Below are positions 1-9,107 of a stretch of 64,000 bases of DNA, in pieces. The stretch lies in the IMG/VR virus record IMGVR_UViG_3300044691_000566, positions 1 through 64,000 of that record; one strand, given 5' to 3'. The notes below the pieces were generated by a model, which had not been told where the DNA came from, did not search any database, and saw nothing but the letters and a program-made list of their open reading frames with translations. This stretch comes from a virus. The translations under genes and the position numbers were made by a program. Each line of letters opens with the position of its first letter. Within the stretch, counting starts at the first letter, position 1.

Positions 1-35
1 GTGGGCGGCCGTCCTGATCGTGCTCGGGGGGACCC

Positions 36-3000
36 ATGCGCATCATCGAGTCGTACGCCAGTCATGGTCTCGTGATCGAGATGGACGGCCGCACGTATCC
101 GTGCCCGGCCCTCCTGGAGGACGACGAGGACGGCATCCGGTGGCTGTTCGCCCCGGGTCCCGAGGTCTATGCGCCGACGTGGGCACGGGCCTCGGCAGCG
201 GGAGCTGCGGGCATCCTCATCCTGGAGGGCGAGAAGGACCGAGCCCTTGGTCTGGATTTTAAAATTCGTGCCATGACCTCGGAGCGCTTCGCCGAGCAGC
301 GCGAGGAGCGGTCGTCGAACTATGTGGCGCCCTTGGACCGGTGGGCCCAGTTCGACCATGTTCCGAACTACGCCGAGGTCTACCAGGCCACCCCGGGCAA
401 GCTGATCATTGCGTCGTCCTCGGTGCTGACCGGTTTCGTGCACGGCCACACGCACTCGGAGTTCTCACCGATGGACGGCCTGTCCACGGTGAAGGAGATC
501 CTGGAGCAGGCCGTGGCGGACAACCAGCCCGGTCTGGCCCTGACCGACCACGGCCGGTGCTCCGGCCATCCGGCCCTCCAGGCCGAATGCGACGCGGCCG
601 GGATCAAGCCGGTCTTCGGGATCGAGGCGTACTTCCAGGACGACCGCTTCGCCCGGTCCGACCCGCAGAACACCAAGGAGCAGAACCACCAGATCCGGTA
701 CGGCTACACGCACCTGATCCTCTGGGCCATGAACGAGGAGGGGCTGCACAACCTCTGGGCCATGTCCACAGAGAGCTTCCGGGACGGCAACTACGACTCG
801 AAGCCCCGGATGGACTGGGACACCCTGCGTCGCCACAGCAAGGGCGTCATGGCCGCCTCCGGGTGCCTGCGCGGCCCCCTGAGCGTCCCGATCCTCAACG
901 ACGACGAGGAGGGCGCACGCGTCAACCTCGGCAAGCTCTTGGACATCTACGGGGACCGGTTCTACCTGGAGGTCCAGCCCAACAAGCTGGCCGAGCAGGA
1001 AAAGGTCAACAGGGCCCTGGTCGGCATGGCCAAGGACTTCGGCGTGCCGCTCATGGCCACCGTGGACTCCCACTACCCGACCAAGACCGACCACGAGGCC
1101 CACCAGGCGTGGATCGCCATCCAGACCAACAGTGACGTCAACGACGAGGGCGACCTGTTCGCGGTCAACCTGGACCTGTACATGCAGACCGAGGCCGACG
1201 TCCGGCGCGGGCTGGCGTACCTCGGGGCCGAAGCGGTCGACGAGGCAGTCCGGAACACCCTGGACCTGGTGACCCGTACGGCCGCCCGGATCGGCGGCAA
1301 GCCCGCCGCGCCGGTCTACTCCAAGAAGGGCGGCGTCGATCAGGACGCCGAGCGCCTGCTGGACCTGTGCATCGAAAACTGGGCGAAGATCGGCTTCAGG
1401 CCGAACCAGAGCGACTACATGGCCCGGTTCGAGCGGGAGTTCGCGCTGCTCAAGTCCAAGGGCTTCTGCGGCTACTACTTGATGGTGAGCGATTACTGCC
1501 GCTTCGCGAAGAACAATGGCATCCTGGTCGGCCCCGGCCGGGGGTCGGGCGCGGGATCCCTGGGGGCCTATCTCTCCGACATCACCGAGGTGGACCCGCT
1601 CGAAGCGCGGTTGCCCTTCGAGCGCTTCATTACCGAGGGCCGCACCTCCCTGCCCGACTTCGACGTGGACTTCCCCGCGTCGAAAAAGGACGTGATGCTC
1701 GGCTACCTGCGGGACAAGTACGGCGCCGACTACGTCACCCAGATCGGCACCCACCTGCGGCTGAAGTCCAAGGGCATCGTGCAGAACCTGGGCCGCGCCA
1801 TGATGTCGGTGCTCCTCCAGGACCTGTACGACGTGATCGACAACGAAGAGGGTCCGATCTTCTCGGCCGCGCGGGAAGGCGAAGAGATCGAGCTGCGCAT
1901 CAACGCCCGGGAAGCCGAGATCCGCAAGGACCTGGCCGCCGTATCGAAGATCATCGACGAGGCGGAACGGGGCACGGCCGGGCTCGGTATGCCCTGGGAC
2001 GACCTGTGGGTTCAGTTCGGTGACGAGCTGGGGATCTACCGGCAGAAGTACCCGAAGCTGTTCGACATGGCGGACAAACTCGTCGGTCGCCTGAAGTCGT
2101 ACGGCAAGCATGCTGCCGGAGTGGTGATCAGCACGGACCGGCCACTGGTCGACTGGCTGCCGCTCATGGGCGGCGAAAACGGTCAGATGGTCTCCCAGTT
2201 CGACATGGGCGCCCTGGAGGCCATGGGCCTGGTCAAGTTCGACATCTTGACCGTCCGGACCCTGGACACCATCCAGGTGGCCGTCGACCTCATCCGCGAG
2301 CAGCGTCAGGTCGACGTGGAGATCTACCAGTGGACGGACGAGTACCGGGACCCGGCCGTCTGGGACGAGATCTCTCGGGGCAACACCCTTGGCATGTTCC
2401 AGATCGAGACCCATGCGGGAACCCGACTGGCCACCCGCATGAAGCCGCAGAACATGCAGGAGCTGGCCGACATGACCACCATCGTCCGGCCCGGTCCGAT
2501 GCGTTCCGGTCTGACCGACACCTATCTCAAGCGCCGTGCCGGGGAAGAGATCGTCACGTACAACGACCCGCGCCTGGAAGCCATCACGGGCGATTCCCAG
2601 GGGTGCCCGATCTACCAGGACCACGTCCTGGAACTGCTGATGAAGCTGGCCGGGTACCGATCGGACGAGGCCGACGAGGTCCGCAAGATCCTCGGCAAGA
2701 AGAAGATCGAGAAGATCGGCCCGGCCGGTCAGGAGTTCGTCCACCGCGCCCAAGAGTGGGGTGGCATGGACCGCGATGTCGCCCAGCACCTCTGGGACCA
2801 GCTCGCCGAGTTCGCGAAGTACGGCTTCAACAAGGCCCATGCCTACACCTACAGCATGATCACGTACTGGACGGCGTGGTTGAAGATCCACTATCCGGTG
2901 GAGTTCTTCGTGGCCGCCCTGTCCACCATCGACAAGGACAAGATCCCGGCGTTCATCAAGGAGGTCCGGCGCTCGGGCTACACGGTGCTGCCGCCGGACA

Positions 3001-3962
3001 TCAACGCCTCCGGCAAGGGCTTCAAGGCCGAGCCGCTGGCGGTGCGGTACGGGCTGGACTCGATCAAGGGCATCGGCGAGGCCGCCGTGGACTACCTGAT
3101 CGCAGGCCAGTTCTACGCCGATTTCGACCAGTTCGACCAGTACGTCACCGCGAAGGGCACCAAGGCCAATGCGGGCGTCCAGATGCTCCTGGCGAGGATA
3201 GGAGCACTGGACTCCCTGGAGCCCCGCCGAGCGGGCCTGGTGGCCCTCCTGGAGGGCCGCAGCAGCGGGGAGGACTCCCGGTGCGTCTGGAAGCGCGACG
3301 ACGTCCGGTACCGCCCCGAGGGGGTGGACAAGCCGGACCGCGTACCCGGGGAATCCGACGAGGAGTGGCTGGTCCGCCAAGAGGCGTACGACGCCGAGTG
3401 GAAGGCCGCTCGGGCGTTGCTGCCGCCCGACTTCTGCACCTTCGACTGGACCACCGAGGAGCCGCCGGTCAATCCCCGCACCGGCAAGAAGCTGGCGCTG
3501 AAGGCACTCCCCAAGAAGTGCACCAAGGCGTGCCGCCAGTACACCGCGCCTCCGCCCGTCCAGGTCGGCGACCAGCCGGATTTCAGCGACGAGGCCATAC
3601 GGGCCATAGAGCACGAGCTGCTCGGCGTCTTCCTGTCCAGCACGCCGTTCGACCGGCTGGACCCCGGTGACCGCAAGCGGCTGTACGGCGACGCCGAAAG
3701 GCTGGTCGCGGGGGAGCCCGGCCTCTACACCATGGCCGCGATCCTCATGTCCGTACGCATGACCAAGACCCGGGCCTCTCAGGAGGACATGGCGTTCCTC
3801 GCCCTCGACACCGAGGTGTCGACGGTGGAGGCCGTGGCCTTCCCCAAGACGTGGATCGACATCAAGACCGGCATGCACACCGGGCAGCTCTGCCTGGTGG
3901 TCCTGGAGAAGCAGGACGGCGACCGGGGCCTCGTGATCCGCGAATACCTGCCAGTTCACTAG
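36..3962 (+). CDS. dnaE: DNA polymerase III alpha subunit (DnaE-type) with PHP domain
   Basis: C-family replicative DNA polymerase of 1308 residues. After about 130 residues of non-family N-terminal extension comes a PHP domain: HGHTHSEFS at residue 136 and ALTDHGRCSG near 168, the metal-binding His/Asp motifs. The polymerase core has GPGRGSGAGSL near residue 500 and the catalytic PDFDVDF at about 538. An HhH/OB-type C-terminus follows. The start is ATG 36, with a G-rich ribosome site just upstream. It is followed after 8 nt by the recA-like gene, so the two are probably cotranscribed. It should replicate the phage genome. The extension before the PHP domain is unassigned. Confidence 0.96.
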   Translation: MRIIESYASHGLVIEMDGRTYPCPALLEDDEDGIRWLFAPGPEVYAPTWARASAAGAAGILILEGEKDRALGLDFKIRAMTSERFAEQREERSSNYVAPLDRWAQFDHVPNYAEVYQATPGKLIIASSSVLTGFVHGHTHSEFSPMDGLSTVKEILEQAVADNQPGLALTDHGRCSGHPALQAECDAAGIKPVFGIEAYFQDDRFARSDPQNTKEQNHQIRYGYTHLILWAMNEEGLHNLWAMSTESFRDGNYDSKPRMDWDTLRRHSKGVMAASGCLRGPLSVPILNDDEEGARVNLGKLLDIYGDRFYLEVQPNKLAEQEKVNRALVGMAKDFGVPLMATVDSHYPTKTDHEAHQAWIAIQTNSDVNDEGDLFAVNLDLYMQTEADVRRGLAYLGAEAVDEAVRNTLDLVTRTAARIGGKPAAPVYSKKGGVDQDAERLLDLCIENWAKIGFRPNQSDYMARFEREFALLKSKGFCGYYLMVSDYCRFAKNNGILVGPGRGSGAGSLGAYLSDITEVDPLEARLPFERFITEGRTSLPDFDVDFPASKKDVMLGYLRDKYGADYVTQIGTHLRLKSKGIVQNLGRAMMSVLLQDLYDVIDNEEGPIFSAAREGEEIELRINAREAEIRKDLAAVSKIIDEAERGTAGLGMPWDDLWVQFGDELGIYRQKYPKLFDMADKLVGRLKSYGKHAAGVVISTDRPLVDWLPLMGGENGQMVSQFDMGALEAMGLVKFDILTVRTLDTIQVAVDLIREQRQVDVEIYQWTDEYRDPAVWDEISRGNTLGMFQIETHAGTRLATRMKPQNMQELADMTTIVRPGPMRSGLTDTYLKRRAGEEIVTYNDPRLEAITGDSQGCPIYQDHVLELLMKLAGYRSDEADEVRKILGKKKIEKIGPAGQEFVHRAQEWGGMDRDVAQHLWDQLAEFAKYGFNKAHAYTYSMITYWTAWLKIHYPVEFFVAALSTIDKDKIPAFIKEVRRSGYTVLPPDINASGKGFKAEPLAVRYGLDSIKGIGEAAVDYLIAGQFYADFDQFDQYVTAKGTKANAGVQMLLARIGALDSLEPRRAGLVALLEGRSSGEDSRCVWKRDDVRYRPEGVDKPDRVPGESDEEWLVRQEAYDAEWKAARALLPPDFCTFDWTTEEPPVNPRTGKKLALKALPKKCTKACRQYTAPPPVQVGDQPDFSDEAIRAIEHELLGVFLSSTPFDRLDPGDRKRLYGDAERLVAGEPGLYTMAAILMSVRMTKTRASQEDMAFLALDTEVSTVEAVAFPKTWIDIKTGMHTGQLCLVVLEKQDGDRGLVIREYLPVH

Positions 3963-3970
3963 GAGACCCC

Positions 3971-5059
3971 ATGCCGCCCAAGGTCAAGAAGACCTACACC
4001 CGTCCCGCCTCCCTGGCGTCCTACCGCAAGGCCCAGGAGAAGAAGTACGGCGACCGGATCATCCGCAAAGCCACCCGGCAGGCATTGGAGTTCATACCCA
4101 CCGGAGTGACCGGCCTGGATCTGGCGCTGGGCGGCGGCTGGGCCCGTGGCCGCTACCACCAGATCATCGGCCAGCCCAACACTTGCAAGACCTCGATGGT
4201 GCTCATCGCCATGAAGAACGCCCTGGACCGCTGGCCGGATCAGGGCGTGGTGTACCTGGACGTGGAGAAGACGGTCTCCGAGGAGCGGTTCCTGGCCCAC
4301 GGCATCGACCCCGACGACGACCGCTTGCTCTGGCGCTCGCCCGCCAGCGGCGAGGAGGTCGCGGACATGCTCCGGGACGACCTGCGGAGCGGCCTGTTCT
4401 CCATGGCCGCCATCGACTCGGTGGGGGCCATGGAGCGTGAGGACGCCCTGTACGAGAAGGCCGCGTCCGAGTCGGTCATGGGCAAGGCCGCCCAGCTCCT
4501 GACCCGCATGTCCAAGCAGGTCACCACCATCTCCCGGGAGACCAACACTGCGGCCTTCATCGTCAACCAGTACCGCAAGGACTTCGAGGGCGCCTTCGAC
4601 AAGGCGGCCGGTCCGATGATCATGGGCTACATGACCACGGACTCCGTGGCGATGCGGCGCCTGGGCGGCGCGGAGAACATCGTCGTGGTCAAGGAGGGCG
4701 GCGACGACATCGAGGTGGCCCACAAGGTGGTGGCCAAGGTGGAGCGCAGCAAGTTGCGCACCCAGGGCGCCAAGGCCGAGTTCTGGTACAACAAGGTCGC
4801 CTACGACGGCGCCGAGGTCGGGATCGACGTGGCCGCCGAGGCGTACGACATCGGGGTCAAGGCCGGGGCCATTGTGCCGGGCAAGGGGTACTACTGGATT
4901 TTCCCGGACGCCTCCACGGCCAACGGGAAGGCGCAGTCCATCGCGCACCTGCGGGACCACCCCGATCTTCTGGAGCAGGTTCGGGTCAAATCGTTGGAAA
5001 ACATCGCCAACGAGCTGACCCCCGAGGTCGACGTGGAGTTCGACCGTGTCGGCGAGTGA
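3971..5059 (+). CDS. recA: RecA-like recombinase
   Basis: A 362-residue RecA/RadA-family strand-exchange ATPase. The P-loop is at residues 67-75 (GQPNTCKTS); a Cys replaces the usual Gly before the Lys. YLDVEKTVS corresponds to the family's catalytic-Glu segment, and AAIDSVGAM to Walker B. ATG 3971 has AGGAG 8 nt upstream, directly after dnaE. The likely role is recombination-dependent replication and repair. The Walker A variant is unusual, but the Lys and Ser/Thr that bind phosphate and Mg are kept. Confidence 0.93.
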   Translation: MPPKVKKTYTRPASLASYRKAQEKKYGDRIIRKATRQALEFIPTGVTGLDLALGGGWARGRYHQIIGQPNTCKTSMVLIAMKNALDRWPDQGVVYLDVEKTVSEERFLAHGIDPDDDRLLWRSPASGEEVADMLRDDLRSGLFSMAAIDSVGAMEREDALYEKAASESVMGKAAQLLTRMSKQVTTISRETNTAAFIVNQYRKDFEGAFDKAAGPMIMGYMTTDSVAMRRLGGAENIVVVKEGGDDIEVAHKVVAKVERSKLRTQGAKAEFWYNKVAYDGAEVGIDVAAEAYDIGVKAGAIVPGKGYYWIFPDASTANGKAQSIAHLRDHPDLLEQVRVKSLENIANELTPEVDVEFDRVGE

Positions 5060-5094
5060 TATTCAGAGGGGAAACGGATAGCTCGGGGACTCAC

Positions 5095-5454
5095 GTGACC
5101 AACATCATCTTCTTTCTGACCTTTTTGTCCTGGTTCTTCAACGTCACCCTCGTGCTGGTGGGGATCACGGCCGGAGTACTGGTGACCCTTTCCATGGGAC
5201 CCGGCATCTACCGGACCTCCCGGCGCCGCACCCTGCGCCGGGACTGGCGGATGGACCGTCCGCAGCGCGTCATGGAGAGCCTCACCCCGCAGTGGGAGCG
5301 GTACGACCCCGAGCTGACCGGAGTCGGCAAGCGGTGCATCTGCCACCAGAGGGCGATCCACCCCGGCGAGCGCGTCCTGCTGTGGCCCGAGACGGGCCCC
5401 ATGGGGATCCTGCACGTCGCCGTCTACTGCGAGACCGTCAAGGAGCGACTATGA
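5095..5454 (+). CDS. small membrane protein with cytoplasmic Cys-containing tail
   Basis: Product of 119 residues. The first about 40 residues are strongly hydrophobic (FFLTFLSWFF, then VLVGITAGVLV), giving one or two membrane segments. A basic, Arg-rich linker and a tail with CICHQR follow. GTG 5095 has GGGGA 5 nt upstream. An alternative GTG at 5056 overlaps the recA-like stop and would add 13 residues. It lies inside the replication operon. Function unknown. Confidence 0.75.
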   Translation: MTNIIFFLTFLSWFFNVTLVLVGITAGVLVTLSMGPGIYRTSRRRTLRRDWRMDRPQRVMESLTPQWERYDPELTGVGKRCICHQRAIHPGERVLLWPETGPMGILHVAVYCETVKERL

Positions 5455-6116
5455 GCCGGACGTTGAACCAGCAGATGGCTGACGCCCACGAGGCCGACAT
5501 CGCCGAGTGGATCGGAGGTGCGCAGCACAAGGGCTCCGGGAACCAGTGGTCGCGGCAGATGGACGCCAGCAACGGGGAGAAGCTCGTCCCCTTCCCGCTG
5601 GCCGGAGACGGCAAGGCCACCCTGGGCAAGTCCATCTCGATCACCCGGGACATGTGGCTGAAGGCCGTTGCCCAGACCTTCAACAAGATCCCCACCATCT
5701 GGCTGCGGTTCTACAGGGACGAGAGCCTGCGGGAGGTCTCCACCGACCTGGTGGTCATCGAGCGCCGGGAGTTCCTGGAGATCCTGGAGAAGGCCCGTCT
5801 GTGCGAGGAGATCCTTCAGCAGCACCATCTCGTGGTGCCCCCATCCCAGACGCTGGCCGACACCATCCAGCAGAAGCAGGTCGAGCTGGAGGCGGTTCTG
5901 TCGAATGCGCCCCAGAGGTCGGAGCTGCTGCCGACACAGGTGTGCGAGGCGCAGGGCACCCACGACTACATCTCCACGGCGTGTCATCACGCCAAGCTGG
6001 GCCAGGGGGCGGAGTACCTGCACGCCCGGTGCCGGGACACCTGCAAGTTCTGCGGGGCGCCCTGCAAATGCCGGTGTCACGACGAACACCAGTCCGGCTG
6101 CGACTGCTGCCGGTGA
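5451..6116 (+). CDS. PD-(D/E)XK-type nuclease (Holliday-junction-resolvase-like) with C-terminal Cys-rich zinc domain
   Basis: Product of 221 residues. The N-terminal half (GGAQHKGSGNQW, then a Met-Asp and later GDGKAT, then SITRDMWLKAV) resembles phage resolvase-like PD-(D/E)XK nucleases in spacing. The putative acidic pair plus Lys are Asp near residue 38 and the D-x-K of GDGKAT. The C-terminus has a dense Cys/His cluster (CKFCGAPCKCRCHDEH) and probably binds zinc. The ATG overlaps the previous stop. Family placement is by motif only. Confidence 0.62.
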   Translation: MSRTLNQQMADAHEADIAEWIGGAQHKGSGNQWSRQMDASNGEKLVPFPLAGDGKATLGKSISITRDMWLKAVAQTFNKIPTIWLRFYRDESLREVSTDLVVIERREFLEILEKARLCEEILQQHHLVVPPSQTLADTIQQKQVELEAVLSNAPQRSELLPTQVCEAQGTHDYISTACHHAKLGQGAEYLHARCRDTCKFCGAPCKCRCHDEHQSGCDCCR

Positions 6117-6955
6117 CCGCCCTGGATGACCTGTTCGCCCGTGAGGGCGACATGGCCTCGCAGGGGGCCGTCCTGGCGCCCCTCGTCCGGCTGTACGTGG
6201 CCCAGGGGCGCTTCCCTCTCAACACCCGAATAACGCTCCCCGGTGGCAACCCCGACCGGCCGCCGGACGACTGGTTCCACCCCTCCACGCACCCGACCAT
6301 GGGAGCGCGGAAGTTGTACTACTACCTTGCACAGCCGGACCGCTGGGATCCGGAGCCCTGGAGCTACGAGGGCCGCATGTCGGTCACCATCGGCACCCTG
6401 GAGCACGCCCTCGTCCAGATGGCCCTGGAGGCCATGGGAGTGCTCAAGAGGCCCCAGGGGATCTGTCCGTGCTGTTCGCGTCCCCACGGGCTGGGAGACG
6501 ACGAATGCGGGGAACCGGGAGTCGCCGACCCGGTCCTCAAACGCCGGGGCCACATGGACGGCATCACGCTGACCCCGGCCCTGGGCATGACCGGCTTCGA
6601 CCTGAAGACGATCAACCACTTCAGCGCTGCCAAGATCCCCGACGGGCCGGACAGCCCGGAAGCCCTCGCCTGGTTGAGGGCGAAGCATCCGTACTACTTC
6701 GGCCAGATGCAGGAGTACATGGCCCTGTCGGGCCTCCGGCTGACGGTGATGCTCTTCGTCGGCATGGGCTTCCCCTGGGTGATGAAGGAGATCCACGTCG
6801 AGTACGACCCCGGGTACATCGTGGCCCTGGAGGCCAAGTACCGGCTCGTCCGCGAGGCCGTGGCCGCCGGGGTCCCGCCGGAGCCCTGCTGTGCGTTCGG
6901 GAGCAAAGAGTCCAAGGCGTGCCCGGCTGCCGGGTGCGTCCTCCGCACGTTCTGA
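6113..6955 (+). CDS. Cas4/RecB-like PD-(D/E)XK exonuclease with Fe-S-type cysteine cluster
   Basis: Product of 280 residues starting at GTG 6113, which overlaps the upstream stop (GTGA). The nuclease core shows GHMDGI followed by GFDLKT, giving the D...(D)xK catalytic triad, then QMQEYMAL, the QxxxY motif of RecB-family nucleases. A central CPCC and the C-terminal CCAFGSKESKACPAAGC match the cysteine arrangement of Cas4/AddB-type 4Fe-4S nucleases. It probably processes DNA ends together with the RecA-like protein. Confidence 0.82.
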   Translation: MTALDDLFAREGDMASQGAVLAPLVRLYVAQGRFPLNTRITLPGGNPDRPPDDWFHPSTHPTMGARKLYYYLAQPDRWDPEPWSYEGRMSVTIGTLEHALVQMALEAMGVLKRPQGICPCCSRPHGLGDDECGEPGVADPVLKRRGHMDGITLTPALGMTGFDLKTINHFSAAKIPDGPDSPEALAWLRAKHPYYFGQMQEYMALSGLRLTVMLFVGMGFPWVMKEIHVEYDPGYIVALEAKYRLVREAVAAGVPPEPCCAFGSKESKACPAAGCVLRTF

Positions 6956-6973
6956 TCCCGCCAGGAGACGACC

Positions 6974-7597
6974 ATGAGCCAAGAGTTGGCGGAGGAGATC
7001 CTCCGCCGAATACGAGAGAAAGTCGCCGAGGGGAAACGGCCGAGGGTCCCCAAAGCATTCCGGCCGCCCGCCTTCGAGGACTTCGTCCCGGACATGCAGA
7101 TCCTCGCCTTCGATCAGTCCTTGGCCAACTGCGGTTGGGCGCTGCTGAACACCGAGAAGAAGATCACCGTTGTCGACTCCGGAACGATCCGGCCGCCCGC
7201 GCTGGGGACGGTGTCCAAGGGGTTCGAGATGACCTTCGCCAAGGCCATTGGCATCGCCAGCGAGGTCCGCACCCTGGTGGGCTCCCTGGAGGGCGGTTTC
7301 GAGCAGGTCGTGCTGGAGCTGCCCGCCGTGGTCGGCTACCGCACGGAGTCCTCCCTCGCGGCGGCCGTGGCCATCTGTATAGAGCTGGACCGCAGGAGAT
7401 TGCCCACGCCGGACTTCGTCTCCCGGCAGGCCGCCGGGTCCGTGCTGTGCGGTGACCGGCACGCCTCGAAGAACATCTCCTCGGAGCTGGTCAACAACCT
7501 CGTCGTGGACCATCCGACCGGGACCGGCCAGTGGACCGAGCACGTCCGGGATGCGGTCTTCGTCGGTCTCAAGTACCTGTATCTGGAGGAGAAGTGA
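6974..7597 (+). CDS. RuvC-like Holliday junction resolvase / RNase H-fold nuclease
   Basis: Product of 207 residues. ILAFDQSLANCGWAL carries the first catalytic Asp of the RuvC/RNase H fold. VVLELPAVV supplies the Glu on the next core strand, and HVRDAVFVGL near the C-terminus supplies a late Asp, the standard RuvC layout. It fits the recombination operon (recA-like, Cas4-like). AGGAG lies 9 nt before ATG 6974. Confidence 0.85.
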   Translation: MSQELAEEILRRIREKVAEGKRPRVPKAFRPPAFEDFVPDMQILAFDQSLANCGWALLNTEKKITVVDSGTIRPPALGTVSKGFEMTFAKAIGIASEVRTLVGSLEGGFEQVVLELPAVVGYRTESSLAAAVAICIELDRRRLPTPDFVSRQAAGSVLCGDRHASKNISSELVNNLVVDHPTGTGQWTEHVRDAVFVGLKYLYLEEK

Positions 7598-8271
7598 GCG
7601 ACGAGGACGACCGGTCCGAGGACCGCGTCATACGTGACGAGTCCGAAGAGGCCGACCGCTCGATGGTGGTGGACCCCCATGACGACCGCACCCTGGAGTT
7701 CGAGCGCACGGGCCTGTCCCGGATGCGTACGACGTGGCGGCCGGAGGATGCCGAGGCCCTGGCGGGCATCCACCAGATCGTCGACAACGAGCTGCTCGTC
7801 CATTTCGCCGGGGCCTACCAGGTCATGAACGAGATCTGGGACATCGTCCGGGAGCCGGTGGTCCTGACCGGGGGGGAGGTCCAGACCGACGTGAACGGCT
7901 GGACGGTCTGGGCTCGGAACGAGCTGGGGGACTACATCGAGGATTACAGCAAGCTGAGCCACAAGGACGTTGAGCACTTCCTCTTCAAGATCACGACCCG
8001 GCTCTTCGAGTGGGAGCAGGCGTCGGCCCGCCTGTGGGGGGATTCGATGTCGGCCAAGGCGCTCTGGGAGATGGCGCTGGCCCGGGGATACCGGGACGCC
8101 AGGACCTCGGGGGCCCGCACGGTGGAGGACCGGATCCAGGCGGCACGTCTGGCGTCCGAGGACGACAGGTTCTTCGGGATCTTCCAGACGACCTTGTCCC
8201 GGCACGCGGATGCGATAGTGCGTAGCACTCAGCTTCTTGGCCAGCGGCTGAAGGACGTCCTGTCCGTGTGA
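7594..8271 (+). CDS. hypothetical protein, end of replication operon
   Basis: Product of 225 residues starting at GTG 7594, which overlaps the resolvase stop. The N-terminus is acidic and charge-rich (SDEDDRSEDRV); the rest is mostly helical with many Trp/Phe. I recognise no family. It is the last gene before a strong hairpin terminator at 8312, so it closes the replication/recombination transcription unit. Confidence 0.85.
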   Translation: MSDEDDRSEDRVIRDESEEADRSMVVDPHDDRTLEFERTGLSRMRTTWRPEDAEALAGIHQIVDNELLVHFAGAYQVMNEIWDIVREPVVLTGGEVQTDVNGWTVWARNELGDYIEDYSKLSHKDVEHFLFKITTRLFEWEQASARLWGDSMSAKALWEMALARGYRDARTSGARTVEDRIQAARLASEDDRFFGIFQTTLSRHADAIVRSTQLLGQRLKDVLSV

Positions 8272-8311
8272 TCAGCAGTCACACTAGGCAACAGAATATG
8301 CAGGTCAACCA

Positions 8312-8340
8312 CAAACCCTGGGGTGCTACCCCAGGGTTTG
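8312..8340 (+). terminator. intrinsic terminator-like hairpin after replication operon
   Basis: Perfect 13-bp stem with a 3-nt loop (arms 8312-8324 and 8328-8340), followed by TTGG rather than a long U run. It separates the replication genes from the next promoter. Confidence 0.8.
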
Positions 8341-8347
8341 TTGGCAG

Positions 8348-8375
8348 TTGAACGTTGATCCTCTACGCTCATATT
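8348..8375 (+). promoter_or_regulatory. probable promoter upstream of sigma-like gene
   Basis: TTGAAC at 8348 and CATATT at 8370 are spaced 16 bp apart, just after the terminator and only 6 nt before the TTG start at 8382, so the transcript would be nearly leaderless. It lacks the palindromic spacer of the accessory-region promoters. Confidence 0.45.
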
Positions 8376-8381
8376 TGATGG

Positions 8382-9107
8382 TTGTCCCATCGCCCCGACT
8401 ACAGGGGCCGGTTCAGATGGTCGGAGAAGGGTCCCCGTGCGTTCTTGACGCTGACGGTCGGCGTGCTCAGATCTCTCTTCAAAAACCTGGAAGCGTTTCG
8501 CTCGCTCTACGAGGCCGAGAACGTCGATACGGTCCGTGGCCCTGACGGGGTCGCCTACTCGTTGCACGACATCGAATACCTCTACTCGGCTCGAATAAGC
8601 CTGAGTCCACGTCAGCGGCAGTCCATAGAGCTGTTCTTGGTGCAGAACATCAAGGAGAAAGACGTCGCTCTCCGCATGGGCGTCTCCGAGTCCAACCCTG
8701 TCGCCTCATACGCCGGACACGGACTCAAACGGATCCTGGAGATGATCGCCGAGGGGAAGCTTCCGCGCTTCCGCACGGAGGGGGACGGCCATGGGACAAC
8801 TGCACTCGGGCGTACACCAGCCGCTGGACGACGCGGCGACCGAGCTGATCCGCAAGGACCTGGAGGGGGTGACCTCGATGTCGGCGAAATCGGACGTCCT
8901 GACCCCCTGGAAGGAGATGGACCGGCGCCGCCGGGAGGTCTACACGGAGAGCGGAACGCCCGACGCGGCGTCGCGACGTGGCATGTACCACCGGGCGTGG
9001 AATTCGACCCACCGACACCTGAACAGCGTCGAAGGGAAAGCTCCCCTGGCCGCCGACCCCCACATTGGAGTCAGCCCCCACTTCCATCGCAGCGCAAGCC
9101 AGGTTGA
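8382..9107 (+). CDS. sigma-70 region 4-like helix-turn-helix regulator (C-terminal extent uncertain)
   Basis: Residues 1-135 form a coherent protein. LSPRQRQSIELFLVQN, then EKDVALRMGVSESN, is a region-4-type helix-turn-helix. The protein is probably a phage transcription regulator or partial sigma factor. After about nt 8790 this frame becomes low-complexity Gly/Pro/Arg and overlaps the next gene, in another frame, for about 316 nt. The true product may therefore end near its FRTEG segment, be made by frameshifting, or simply carry a junk tail. The start is TTG 8382; no ATG is available in frame. Confidence 0.65.
   Translation: MSHRPDYRGRFRWSEKGPRAFLTLTVGVLRSLFKNLEAFRSLYEAENVDTVRGPDGVAYSLHDIEYLYSARISLSPRQRQSIELFLVQNIKEKDVALRMGVSESNPVASYAGHGLKRILEMIAEGKLPRFRTEGDGHGTTALGRTPAAGRRGDRADPQGPGGGDLDVGEIGRPDPLEGDGPAPPGGLHGERNARRGVATWHVPPGVEFDPPTPEQRRRESSPGRRPPHWSQPPLPSQRKPG

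Noticed and set aside
1-35. End of an upstream gene
   Set aside because: Only 35 bases are present; a TGA at 15-17 could be a stop but the frame cannot be judged.
465-3959. 1164-residue open frame antisense to dnaE
   Set aside because: Compositional shadow of a GC-rich gene: Val/Leu/Gly/His-rich, no domain, opposite to a well-supported polymerase.
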